Shown here: positions 1 to 6,548 of the stretch, one piece after another
How the letters are laid out: every line of letters starts with the position of its first letter
How positions within the stretch are numbered: the stretch's first letter is position 1
NCBI GenBank assembly: GCA_005239795.1
Contig: SBBH01000155.1
Location: 1 to 13,041 of the forward strand
Length of the DNA: 13,041 nt
DNA from: Planctomycetales bacterium
GTDB taxonomy: Bacteria; Planctomycetota; SBBH01
Direction of reading: 5' to 3'
Program-made: the position numbers and the translations under genes
Notes under the pieces: model-generated
Seen by the model: the letters and a program-made list of their open reading frames with translations, nothing else
Database searches by the model: none
Told to the model about the DNA's origin: nothing

Positions 1-125
1 CACCCCACATCGAGGATCCGCCCCCCCGGCGGAACGGCCATCCCTGTCAGAAACGCCGGCAACTCGAGGCCGCGGTATCCAGCCTTGTAGAGCGCATCCC
101 AGGGGGTCTTTTGTGACAGAGCCAC
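1..125 (-). CDS. Class I SAM-dependent methyltransferase, N-terminal fragment cut by window edge
   Basis: The minus strand reads as an open frame from a GTG at 125 to the window edge, giving 41 residues plus two bases. The fragment ends in G-G-R-I-L-D-V-G followed by TG, which would begin a Cys or Trp codon. ILDVG followed by Cys-Gly is the classic motif I that binds S-adenosylmethionine in Rossmann-fold methyltransferases. The upstream segment contains W-D-A-L-Y and a short hydrophobic stretch before motif I, a usual layout. The GTG lies 5 nt after the TAA of the response regulator, so translation may be coupled; there is no clear ribosome binding site. The substrate cannot be told from this fragment. 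The methyltransferase call rests on motif I alone. Confidence 0.6.
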   Translation of the reverse strand, partial: MALSQKTPWDALYKAGYRGLELPAFLTGMAVPPGGRILDVG

Positions 126-130
126 GCAGC

Positions 131-652
131 TTAATGCCCCGGCGTCTCGGGAGGGGGCGTTTCGCCAGCGTGCTTATCGTCTTTCTTGTCCTTCTTGGCC
201 TTCGCTTTGGCGCGCCGCTCCGTCGCCTGCTCCTCAATTTCCTTGAGGAGCTTCTTGCGATCGACCCCCAGAACGTGGTCGATCTTCGCGATCAGGGCTT
301 CCCGCCGGTACGGCTTCTGCATGACTTCCTGGATCCCGATCGATTTGGCCTGCTCGACGATGCTCGGGTCGAACTTGGCACTCATCATGAGAAAGATGGG
401 GCGTCCCTCCTTCGGAGGATTGGCCTTTCGGACCCATTCGATCCCGGTCATCCCGGGCATGGAGAGATCCGTCATCACAAAGTCAAATTGCCCCGCTCCC
501 AGAACCTGCAGAGCCTCTTCGCCGCTTCCAGCCTCCTCCACCTCGTAGCCGACGTCCTCCAGGATGATCCGGACCCCTTTTCGGAGCATCACCAGATCGT
601 CGACAATGAGAAGCCGCGCGAGGGGTTTCCCTAGATCCTGACGGATTCCCAC
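131..652 (-). CDS. Single-domain (CheY-like) response regulator with lysine-rich tail
   Basis: Phosphorylatable receiver protein, 173 aa from the GTG at 652. Receiver landmarks are all present: acidic pair D18-D19, phosphoacceptor D62 in V-M-T-D-L-S-M-P-G, the switch Ser/Thr position S91, and K113-P114. The domain fills about residues 12-130. It is followed by a charged helix and a Lys/Asp-rich tail (about 132-162) and a Pro-rich end, with no DNA-binding or enzymatic output domain. It therefore probably acts by protein-protein contact, or through its basic tail on nucleic acid or membrane (inference). The frame stays open to an ATG at 718, but that would add 22 residues unrelated to a receiver and reach into the copA start; GTG at 652 has a -10-like TACAGT 7 nt upstream. 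No sensor kinase lies in the window. The methyltransferase follows 5 nt downstream. Confidence 0.85.
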   Translation of the reverse strand: MGIRQDLGKPLARLLIVDDLVMLRKGVRIILEDVGYEVEEAGSGEEALQVLGAGQFDFVMTDLSMPGMTGIEWVRKANPPKEGRPIFLMMSAKFDPSIVEQAKSIGIQEVMQKPYRREALIAKIDHVLGVDRKKLLKEIEEQATERRAKAKAKKDKKDDKHAGETPPPETPGH

Positions 653-659
653 GCGCAGT

Positions 660-689
660 ACTGTAGTTTCGCGTGCGCGCGCCGGACAA
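660..689 (-). promoter_or_regulatory. Putative leaderless promoter of the response regulator
   Basis: On the minus strand TTGTCC (689-684, 4 of 6 to TTGACA) lies 18 bp from TACAGT (665-660, 4 of 6 to TATAAT), which ends 7 nt before the GTG at 652. The predicted transcript would begin at or next to the start codon. A second -10-like box, TATAAA (709-704), could instead give a leader of about 45 nt. Prediction by eye. Confidence 0.35.
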
Positions 690-711
690 GTGAAATTTGA
701 CCCTTTATACT
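683..711 (+). promoter_or_regulatory. Putative leaderless promoter of copA
   Basis: CGGACA (683-688, 4 of 6 to TTGACA), a 17-bp spacer, and TATACT (706-711, 5 of 6 to TATAAT) place the expected transcription start about at the copA ATG (717). There is no Shine-Dalgarno sequence before that ATG, which fits a leaderless mRNA. The -35 hexamer overlaps, on the opposite strand, the predicted -35 of the response regulator. I found no evident CueR- or CsoR-type dyad around it. Confidence 0.45.
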
Positions 712-716
712 GAGCC

Positions 717-3011
717 ATGGCTTTCCAAAATCTCTCTCTCCCTCCTCAAAGTTCCCTTTCTTTCTGGATCGAGGGGATGCACTGCGCCTCCTGCGTAGCC
801 ACGGTGGAAAAGGCGCTTGCCCGCGTGCCGGGGGTGGAAAGCGCCTCGGTGAACCTGGCCAGCGGTTCGGCTCATGTCACGATGAAATCCGGATCCTTCG
901 CACCCGATCCTGTGGCTCTCGCGGCGGCTGTCGAAAAGGCGGGCTACCGCGCGGTCTTCAGGCGCGAACGCCGCGAGGCACAGGAAGAAAGCGAGGCGCG
1001 GGATCTGGCGCGCCGGACGGCCGTCTCGCTCCCGCTGGCGGCCGCTGTCATGATCCTGTCGATGGGGGACGGCGCGGGGCTCCCCAGGAGCCTCTCGCCA
1101 GAGGTTCGAAACTGGCTACTCTTCGCCTTGAGTCTGCCGGTCCAATTTTATGGCGGCTGGCCGTTTCTGCGGGGGGCGTACGCGGCCGCGCGGCGCCTGG
1201 CGGCCGACATGAACACCCTGGTGGCCGTGGGGACGCTTTCGGCTTTCGGCGCCGCCGTGGCGGCGGTCCTGGGATGGAAGGGGTTCAACAAGGGACCCCA
1301 CACCCACGCCGCCTCTTTCGAGACCGCGGCCATGATCATCGCGTTCGTCCTCCTGGGGCGGTGGCTTGAATCGCGCGCCAAGGAGCGCGCCTCGGAGGCG
1401 GTCCGCCGAATCCTGGATCTTTCGCCCAAGACGGCGCGCGTCGAGCGCCCCGGCGGCCAAACAGAAGAGATTCCCCTCGACGCGGTCGAGGCCGGTACGA
1501 TCCTCGCCATACGCCCCGGCGAACGGATTCCCGTCGACGGCCTCGTCGTTTCGGAGCGGTCCTCTGTGGACGAGTCGATGATGACGGGGGAATCGCGCCC
1601 GGTCCCCAAAGGGCCCGGCGACGCGGTCCTGGGCGGCACCGTCAATCTGTCAGGAGCCCTGCGCGTACGCTCGACGGCCGGCGCGGCCACGAGCGCCGCC
1701 GCCCGGATCGCCAGCCTCGTGGAGGCGGCGCAGGGAGCCAAGCCCCCCCTCGCAAGGCTCGCCGACCGCGTCGCGGCCGTCTTCGTGCCGGCCGTGATCG
1801 CGCTGGCCCTCCTGGCGGCGTTCGTCTGGGGGTTCCTCGCACGGGGCCCGGAGGGGCCCGCGCCGCTCTCAATCTTCATCGCAGTCCTCATCATCGCCTG
1901 CCCCTGCGCGCTGGGCTTGGCGACGCCGACGGCAGTCCTGGTGGGCACAGGGCTCGCGGCCCGGCGCGGAATCCTCGTGCGCTCAGGAGACGCGCTCGAG
2001 GCGGCCGGGCGCGTCGACACGGTACTCTTCGACAAAACCGGGACCCTGACCGAGGGGCGCTTCCGCCTCGTCCAGGAGCGCCCCGCGGAAGACCGCGCGG
2101 CCGACAGGGTCCTGGCCCTGGCCGCATCCTGCGAGCGGTTTTCGGGGCACCCGATCGGCCAGGCCCTCACCGAGGCGGCCCGCGCGCGGGGCCTGCCGGA
2201 GATCCCTTGCGATCATTTCGAAGCCAACGCCGGGCGCGGCGTCGAGGGACAGGTGGATGGGGCGCATGTGCGCGTGGGAACCTTAGAATGGCTTGCGGCC
2301 AGCGGCACTGCCACGGCGAGCGCCGAGGAAACGGCCCGTGCCTGGGCAGCCAAAGGGCTCTCCGTGGCCGGCGTGTCGCGCGATGGAGAACTTTTGGGGC
2401 TCATGGGGCTGGGGGACGCCCTGCGCCCGGGCGCCCGCCAGGCCGTGGCGATGCTCACCCGGATGGGGCTTTCAGTGAGGCTCGCCAGCGGCGACAGCGC
2501 CCGGACGGCCCAGGACGTGGCCCTTCAGGCGGGAATTCCCCCGGAGGCGGTTCATGCGCCGATTCTTCCCGGAGGCAAAGCGGCACTCGTCGAAAAACTG
2601 CGCCGGGAGGCTCACCGCGTTGCCTTTGTCGGCGACGGCGTCAACGATGCGCCGGCCCTGGCGGCTGCCGACGTCGGGATCGCCATGGGCTCGGGCGCCG
2701 ACATCGCCATCGAGTCGGCGGGACTGACGCTCCTGCGGCCTGACCCGGGGCTCGCCGCCGAGGTGATCGCGATCTCACGCGCGACGCGCGCGACGATCCG
2801 CCAGAACCTCTTCTGGGCTTTTTTCTACAACGCCGCGGCGATCCCAATCGCGGCGGGGGTCCTGCACCCCTTCCTCCGCTCGGGGGGCGTCGTCGGCCCG
2901 ATTTTAGGCTGGGAGGGTCTGGCCGATCCGATGCTGGCTTCTCTGGCGATGGCTACCAGCTCTGTCAGCGTCGTGGCCAACTCCCTGCGGCTGGCGCGCC
3001 GGAGGATCTAG
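717..3011 (+). CDS. copA: Copper-exporting P1B-type ATPase CopA
   Basis: Membrane pump that uses ATP to export Cu+ from the cytoplasm; 764 aa, normal for a CopA with one metal-binding domain. Order of parts: N-terminal HMA domain with G-M-H-C-A-S-C (C23, C26); transmembrane helices from about residue 100; actuator T290-G-E-S; transmembrane metal site C395-P-C; phosphorylation motif D439-K-T-G-T; nucleotide-binding H478-P479; hinge G639-D-G-V-N-D; then the last two helices with Y704-N705 and M745-x-x-S-S. CPC plus YN plus MxxSS is the Cu+ (P1B-1) signature, as opposed to Zn/Cd pumps. The ATG at 717 is the first start that keeps the whole HMA domain and lies right behind a -10 box. No chaperone, CsoR or CueR gene is visible beside it. 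The hinge region reads S-G-D-S rather than the commoner T-G-D-N, a mild variant. All catalytic residues are intact. Confidence 0.95.
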   Translation: MAFQNLSLPPQSSLSFWIEGMHCASCVATVEKALARVPGVESASVNLASGSAHVTMKSGSFAPDPVALAAAVEKAGYRAVFRRERREAQEESEARDLARRTAVSLPLAAAVMILSMGDGAGLPRSLSPEVRNWLLFALSLPVQFYGGWPFLRGAYAAARRLAADMNTLVAVGTLSAFGAAVAAVLGWKGFNKGPHTHAASFETAAMIIAFVLLGRWLESRAKERASEAVRRILDLSPKTARVERPGGQTEEIPLDAVEAGTILAIRPGERIPVDGLVVSERSSVDESMMTGESRPVPKGPGDAVLGGTVNLSGALRVRSTAGAATSAAARIASLVEAAQGAKPPLARLADRVAAVFVPAVIALALLAAFVWGFLARGPEGPAPLSIFIAVLIIACPCALGLATPTAVLVGTGLAARRGILVRSGDALEAAGRVDTVLFDKTGTLTEGRFRLVQERPAEDRAADRVLALAASCERFSGHPIGQALTEAARARGLPEIPCDHFEANAGRGVEGQVDGAHVRVGTLEWLAASGTATASAEETARAWAAKGLSVAGVSRDGELLGLMGLGDALRPGARQAVAMLTRMGLSVRLASGDSARTAQDVALQAGIPPEAVHAPILPGGKAALVEKLRREAHRVAFVGDGVNDAPALAAADVGIAMGSGADIAIESAGLTLLRPDPGLAAEVIAISRATRATIRQNLFWAFFYNAAAIPIAAGVLHPFLRSGGVVGPILGWEGLADPMLASLAMATSSVSVVANSLRLARRRI

Positions 3012-3022
3012 ACTCTCATGAA

Positions 3023-3050
3023 GAAGGCCCGCGCTTTCGCGCGAGCCTTC
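3023..3050 (-). terminator. Hairpin behind the 5S rRNA gene, possibly bidirectional
   Basis: A 12-bp stem (one G-T wobble on the minus strand) closes a GAAA tetraloop on the minus strand, or TTTC on the plus strand. It begins 10 nt after the 5S 3' end and 12 nt after the copA stop, between two converging transcripts. The following U tract is poor (TTCTTCAT), so it could equally be a processing or stabilising hairpin. Confidence 0.55.
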
Positions 3051-3059
3051 AGGAAGAAT

Positions 3060-3172
3060 AACCCCGGCAACGACCTACTTTCGCAGTTGACCCACTATCA
3101 TCGGCCCGCAGGGCTTAACGGCCGTGTTCGGAATGGGAACGGGTGTGGCCCCTACGGCATGGTCGCCGGGAA
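3060..3172 (-). rRNA. rrf: 5S ribosomal RNA
   Basis: Large-subunit 5S rRNA of about 113 nt. The two ends form helix I: CCCGGCGAC near the 5' end pairs with GUUGCCGGG near the 3' end, with a G-U pair. Between them lie the conserved CCAUUCCGAAC loop of helix III, the GAUGAUAGUGGG segment, and CUGCGAAAGUAGG of the helix IV / loop E arm. Ends were set by alignment from memory to E. coli 5S and may be off by one or two bases. No 23S or 16S sequence lies within the window on the upstream side, where protein-coding sequence continues for about 10 kb, so the gene stands outside a normal rrn operon. It runs toward copA and ends 49 nt from its stop codon. Confidence 0.93.
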
Positions 3173-3197
3173 ATTTGGTCCCGTATGTCGCTTGGAA

Positions 3198-3226
3198 GGT
3201 TCTCAAAAAACAGCAGGCCTTGTCAA
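3198..3226 (-). promoter_or_regulatory. Putative promoter of the isolated 5S rRNA gene
   Basis: A perfect TTGACA (3226-3221) lies just behind the stop codon of the upstream small ORF. At a 17-bp distance the -10 position holds AGAACC (3203-3198), a poor match. Transcription would begin near 3190, leaving about 18 nt of leader to be trimmed from 5S. Only the -35 box is convincing. Confidence 0.35.
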
Positions 3227-3231
3227 GGGTT

Positions 3232-3465
3232 TCATGATTCCCGCTCTTCCCGCGGCGGCGGGATCACCTCGACATCGATCCCTTGATGGCGAAACGTCCG
3301 GGAAGGCGAGCGAGGTTTTGAAAAAAACCGCCGGATCTTGAGCGCAAGATAAAAAAGGATGGCCAATCCTGCCAGACCCGCCAGGAAGAGGATCCCCAGG
3401 GCCGCCAGAACAGCGCCGGCCAGCGCCATCCCCGCCACAAGAAGTATCCGGACCCAAAAATGCAT
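3232..3465 (-). CDS. Small membrane protein of unknown function
   Basis: 77-residue frame. Residues about 6-43 are almost wholly hydrophobic (Leu, Ala, Gly, Ile), enough for one long or two short transmembrane helices. A basic stretch follows (K43, R45, R46, K50, R52, R56), then a soluble end with D-V-E-V-I and three prolines. The layout suggests a membrane anchor with a cytoplasmic tail. I do not recognise the family. It lies 44 nt downstream of the STAS gene on the same strand and could be cotranscribed. The start is uncertain: no Shine-Dalgarno precedes the ATG, and a GTG five codons in is possible. A longer overlapping frame (3203-3490, 95 aa) on this strand lacks this membrane-protein pattern. 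A short GC-rich frame like this could also be chance. Confidence 0.5.
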   Translation of the reverse strand: MHFWVRILLVAGMALAGAVLAALGILFLAGLAGLAILFYLALKIRRFFSKPRSPSRTFRHQGIDVEVIPPPREERES

Positions 3466-3509
3466 GCTGAGGAGCGTAGCGCGCTCCCACTCGCGATAAA
3501 GACTCAGAA

Positions 3510-4463
3510 TCAGGCTTTCGTGTCCTTGTCGCCCTTGTCGCCCAGATCCCCGAAGAGCTTGACGTAGCAGCTGAGCTTTTCCTCGGCCGCGCTCATGCCA
3601 CCGTGGAGCTTGCGGGCCAGGTCTCTGATCGTCGGGTCGAGCCCCACCATCGCCACTAGGAATTCCTGTGTAAACGGCTGCTCGCCGCCGCGCACGGCCG
3701 CCTCGGCAGAAATCCCTATCCCTGAGAGCGCCTCCTCGACCTCCCGGCAGGCTTCCGTGAACGCCACGGTGTGCGATTCGGCCTTCTTCAAGGCCTCGCG
3801 GATCCGGGACTGGACGTTCGCCAGGGGCGCCAGCACCGCCTCAGGCGTGCGGCTGGAGAGCTCCTCGGCGAGTTTCTTGTTCTCATCCCGGAGGGATTCC
3901 ACGCGCGCGCGCAATTCGAGGTACAGCTCCTGGGCCTTCTCGCGCTCGCGCGCGGCGGCATGTGCCTCGTCACGCGCCGTCGCAAGATCCGATTCCATAC
4001 GCGCCAGTTCTTCCTTAAGGCGGTCCAGCTCACCGGCTAGGTTCGCGCCCCCCGCGGAAACGGCGGGAGCGTGCGCTTCCGGCGCGCGCACCGGGGCAGC
4101 GATTCCCACGTTGGCGGCGGGCGGAGGCGCCGCGCCCTGGAGGCGCGAGGCGACCGGAGCGGCCTTCGCGACCGAAGCGAGATCGAGCCCTCCCCTTTGG
4201 AAAACACCCGCCACATCTGAGGAAACGTTCACCAAGCGCATCACGTGCCCTTCCGTCTCAATGAACTCTCGCAGACGCACAAGGGCCGCAACCGCCATCG
4301 GCGAGATCCGCACGAGCCTGGCGCAATCAATGTCGAGATCCCGGGGGGATTCCGCGAACACCTGGCGGATCTGACGGAGCTTCTCCCCGTAGATGGCCCG
4401 ATCCAGCTCCCCTTCCAGGGACACCGTCAAGGATTCCACGGCCTCCTTCGTTTCTGTGCGCAA
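3510..4463 (-). CDS. STAS-domain protein with coiled coil
   Basis: 317 aa from TTG at 4463. Residues 10-98 form a STAS domain (the anti-sigma-factor-antagonist fold); 99-140 are an Ala/Pro-rich linker; 142-205 are a charged heptad-like coiled coil rich in Glu, Lys, Arg and Leu; 210-305 look helical; the tail is a short charged repeat. Where SpoIIAA-type proteins carry D-S-S-G with the phosphorylated serine, this one has I-S-P-M-A-V, so the usual phosphoacceptor position is Met and classical kinase switching is unlikely (inference from hand alignment). The TTG start is supported by GGGAGG 8 nt upstream; the frame stays open to an ATG at 4577, but that extension does not resemble a STAS domain. 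No anti-sigma kinase, phosphatase or sigma factor gene is adjacent. Role unknown, perhaps a scaffold or signalling adaptor. Confidence 0.75.
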   Translation of the reverse strand: MRTETKEAVESLTVSLEGELDRAIYGEKLRQIRQVFAESPRDLDIDCARLVRISPMAVAALVRLREFIETEGHVMRLVNVSSDVAGVFQRGGLDLASVAKAAPVASRLQGAAPPPAANVGIAAPVRAPEAHAPAVSAGGANLAGELDRLKEELARMESDLATARDEAHAAAREREKAQELYLELRARVESLRDENKKLAEELSSRTPEAVLAPLANVQSRIREALKKAESHTVAFTEACREVEEALSGIGISAEAAVRGGEQPFTQEFLVAMVGLDPTIRDLARKLHGGMSAAEEKLSCYVKLFGDLGDKGDKDTKA

Positions 4464-4471
4464 GACGCTAA

Positions 4472-4477
4472 CCTCCC
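4472..4477 (-). promoter_or_regulatory. Ribosome binding site that fixes the TTG start of the STAS gene
   Basis: GGGAGG on the minus strand, 8 nt before TTG at 4463. It is the only strong Shine-Dalgarno match I found directly before a gene in this window, and it decides the start in favour of TTG over the upstream ATG at 4577. Confidence 0.6.
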
Positions 4478-4496
4478 ATCTCTCGTGTCCAGAGTC

Positions 4497-4524
4497 ACCA
4501 TACCCCGCAGCAATGGACAAGCAA
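4497..4524 (-). promoter_or_regulatory. Possible promoter of the STAS gene
   Basis: TTGCTT (4524-4519), a 16-bp spacer and TATGGT (4502-4497). Transcription would begin near 4490 and give a leader of about 27 nt holding the ribosome binding site. Both hexamers are partial matches (3 and 4 of 6). Confidence 0.25.
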
Positions 4525-4623
4525 TTTGAAGAAGAAGGATCGGCAAGGGGTGGAGAGAGATCATGCAGGAAATACATGTTTCAATGGACGCCGAATTCCC
4601 GAGGGCATGCGCCGTGGGCCCCT

Positions 4624-4629
4624 TAAAAT
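4624..4629 (+). promoter_or_regulatory. -10 box of a putative leaderless pgsA promoter
   Basis: TAAAAT (5 of 6 to TATAAT) ends 6 nt before the ATG at 4636, so the expected transcription start coincides with that ATG. I see no convincing -35 box at 16-18 bp and no Shine-Dalgarno sequence. Confidence 0.35.
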
Positions 4630-4635
4630 GCCGTG

Positions 4636-5235
4636 ATGCTCAACTGGCCGAACCGCATCACGATCGCCCGGATCCTCCTGACGCCACTCCTGGTGATGCT
4701 GGCGATCCGCGCCGATGAGGGGCCCGAGTACCGCGGCTGGATGCTCCTCCTGTTCGTGGCCTTGGCTTTGACAGATGCCGTGGACGGCTTTCTCGCCCGA
4801 ACCTTAAAGCAGAAGACGCCGCTCGGGACCTTCCTCGATCCCCTGGCCGACAAGATTCTCTTGGCGACGGCGACGGTGCTTCTCGTCTGTCCGATCTGGC
4901 CTGCCGCCAAAAGCAACGATCTCGAACGCCTGATGCCTCCCTCGATCGCCATCATCGTCATCAGCCGGGACGTCCTCCTGGCGCTGGGATCTCTCCTGGC
5001 CTTCATGCTGACGGGGAACGTCGTCATCCGGCCATCAGTCCTGGGGAAGCTCACCACGGCCGCTCAAATCGTGATGGTGGTGGCAGCCCTGGCATCCGCC
5101 CCCGACTGGCTCCTTCCCGGTGTCTTCTGGACAGCGGCGGCGCTCACGGTCGCCTCCTTCCTCGGATACACCTATGACTGGACAAGACAGCTCGCGCTCT
5201 TCGGAGGACCGGCGGGAGAAAATCCGAAATCCTAA
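4636..5235 (+). CDS. pgsA: CDP-diacylglycerol-glycerol-3-phosphate 3-phosphatidyltransferase (PgsA)
   Basis: Integral membrane enzyme that joins CDP-diacylglycerol and glycerol-3-phosphate into phosphatidylglycerophosphate, the committed step to phosphatidylglycerol and cardiolipin. 199 aa, usual size. The full CDP-alcohol phosphatidyltransferase motif is present: D47-x2-D50-G-x2-A-R55-x8-G64-x3-D68-x3-D72, which binds the metal ions and CDP. The N-terminal N-x-x-N-R-I-T-I-A-R segment and the later G-K-x-T-T-A-A-Q segment are typical of PgsA rather than of phosphatidylserine or cardiolipin synthases. Several hydrophobic helices cover the rest. GTG at 4633 immediately precedes the ATG and is an alternative start; ATG fits the -10 spacing better. 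It is divergent from the STAS gene, and its stop codon overlaps that of the converging M16 gene. Confidence 0.92.
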   Translation: MLNWPNRITIARILLTPLLVMLAIRADEGPEYRGWMLLLFVALALTDAVDGFLARTLKQKTPLGTFLDPLADKILLATATVLLVCPIWPAAKSNDLERLMPPSIAIIVISRDVLLALGSLLAFMLTGNVVIRPSVLGKLTTAAQIVMVVAALASAPDWLLPGVFWTAAALTVASFLGYTYDWTRQLALFGGPAGENPKS

Positions 5236-6548
5236 TGTCCCGCCACCACCGTCGCCGAGCGGTCCACCCGGAAATGCTCCGCAAGGCGCCGCACGAGATC
5301 CGCAGGCTTGAGCGCTGCGAGAGCGCGGGCATGGTCAAAGAGATGGATCCCAGCCCGGTGGCACCCGCCCAGCGTCCGTCCCAAGGCAGGCGGTGAGTGG
5401 AATGTCTTCAAGAAGCCGCCCAGCATCTTCGTTCGAATCCGCTCAAAATCGTCGGAGGAAATCCCCTCGCGCCCGGCCCGCTCGACCGCCCGGAGGAGAG
5501 CGGCGCGCAGGCGCGCCGGGTCTCGCGTCCGCCCCCCCGCCAAGCTGTAGCCAAAATCGAAATCCCCTTGATAGCCGAACCCGAAATCCTCGTCGATCAG
5601 CCCTCCCGCTGCCGCTTCCTGATGAAAGAGCGAGCCAGGACCGAAAAGAAGATCTCCCAGGAACGCCGTCGAGAACCTCTGACGCAAGAGAGGAACACCC
5701 CGCAGGCCCGTCGCCCCTTCCTTGAAAGCGATGAGGAGTTTCGGTAGGGGGATCGCTAGGTGCCGGCGGACCCAGCGACGCGCCACGCGCGATGGCTCCG
5801 AGACAGAGCGCCGGCGGGCCGGCCGCCAGGGACGGGGGTGTCCGGCTGGCGCCTCGGCACACGTCTTCTCGAGAATCGCCAGAACCGCTCCCAGGGGAAT
5901 ATCCGCCGCGACGACCACCACCATGCGCGCCGGATGGTAGAAAGCCCAGTACGCCTCGTAGAGCGTCGCGGGGGTCACGCGCCGGATACTGGCGAAAGTC
6001 CCCGCGATATCCAGGCGCGCCGGGTGCCTGGCAAAAAGCGCCTCATGGAGGATCTGCAGGCAGGCGCTGTCAGGATCGTCCCGATACATCCGGATCTCCT
6101 CAGCGATGATCCCCTTTTCTTTCTCGACCGTGTCCTGGGTGAAGTGCGGCGCGCGCACAAACCGCAGGAGATGCGCGAGCGCCTCGGGAAAGCGGTCGAC
6201 GCAGGAAACGTGGTAGGCGGTCTCCCCGTAATCGGTGTAGGCGTTGGCGGAGGCACCGAGCTTGGCGAAGAAATCGAAGGCGTTCGCCGACTCCCCCTCG
6301 AAAAGCTGATGTTCGAGGAAATGAGCGGTCCCTGCAGGAAGCTCTCGGCGCCGAACCCCGGCGCCCAGAACCAGATCCGCCGCGCCACAATCCACCGCCA
6401 CGAGGGCGAACTTTTGCAAGGTCCCCCGGCAAGGCGCAAAAAGAAGCGTCGGGAACCCCGGCCGCACCGCCCGGACAATCGCCTCGCGGAAGACCGGGTC
6501 GAAACGCCGCTCGACACGCCAGCTGGGGCGCCCAAGCGCTTTTCTCAT
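5232..6548 (-). CDS. M16 family zinc metallopeptidase, catalytic subunit (YmfH-like)
   Basis: 438 aa, the size of one M16B subunit. The inverted zinc motif H76-F-L-E79-H80 is present, followed by a Glu-rich E-E-I-R-M-Y segment (around E151) that should give the third zinc ligand. The C-terminal half lacks the Arg/Tyr substrate signature found in the partner, so this is the catalytic half. By family knowledge, M16 peptidases work as two-half clamshells that degrade or process small unfolded peptides. The start ATG overlaps the TGA of the upstream partner (ATGA), implying coupled synthesis in equal amounts, as expected for a heterodimer. There is no signal peptide, so it is probably cytoplasmic. 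The stop TAG overlaps the TAA of pgsA on the other strand, so no room exists for an intrinsic terminator between them. Biological substrate unknown. Confidence 0.9.
   Translation of the reverse strand: MRKALGRPSWRVERRFDPVFREAIVRAVRPGFPTLLFAPCRGTLQKFALVAVDCGAADLVLGAGVRRRELPAGTAHFLEHQLFEGESANAFDFFAKLGASANAYTDYGETAYHVSCVDRFPEALAHLLRFVRAPHFTQDTVEKEKGIIAEEIRMYRDDPDSACLQILHEALFARHPARLDIAGTFASIRRVTPATLYEAYWAFYHPARMVVVVAADIPLGAVLAILEKTCAEAPAGHPRPWRPARRRSVSEPSRVARRWVRRHLAIPLPKLLIAFKEGATGLRGVPLLRQRFSTAFLGDLLFGPGSLFHQEAAAGGLIDEDFGFGYQGDFDFGYSLAGGRTRDPARLRAALLRAVERAGREGISSDDFERIRTKMLGGFLKTFHSPPALGRTLGGCHRAGIHLFDHARALAALKPADLVRRLAEHFRVDRSATVVAGH

Noticed and set aside
660..716. Copper-responsive operator (CueR or CsoR type) upstream of copA
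   Set aside because: I looked for a dyad with the long spacer typical of MerR-family promoters and for a CsoR-like palindrome and saw neither; the spacer here is 17 bp.
653..718. Upstream ATG at 718 as the response regulator start, giving two genes starting in the same CCATGG palindrome
   Set aside because: The added 22 residues do not fit a receiver domain and would cover the copA promoter. The GTG at 652 has a well-placed -10 box. The longer form cannot be fully excluded.
1148..2170. 340-codon minus-strand frame opposite copA
   Set aside because: Composition dominated by Arg, Ala, Ser and Thr; it opposes the intact catalytic core of CopA.
3018..3341. 107-codon plus-strand frame across the 5S gene
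   Set aside because: It reads through structured rRNA and its hairpin; no protein-like features.
3520..3545. Tandem repeat of about 9 bp at the 3' end of the STAS gene
   Set aside because: Two copies only, encoding a charged G-D-K repeat in a flexible tail; ordinary slippage in a coding tail.
4464..4577. N-terminal extension of the STAS protein to an ATG at 4577
   Set aside because: The strong ribosome binding site at 4477-4472 lies inside that extension and points to the TTG at 4463; the extra residues are not STAS-like.
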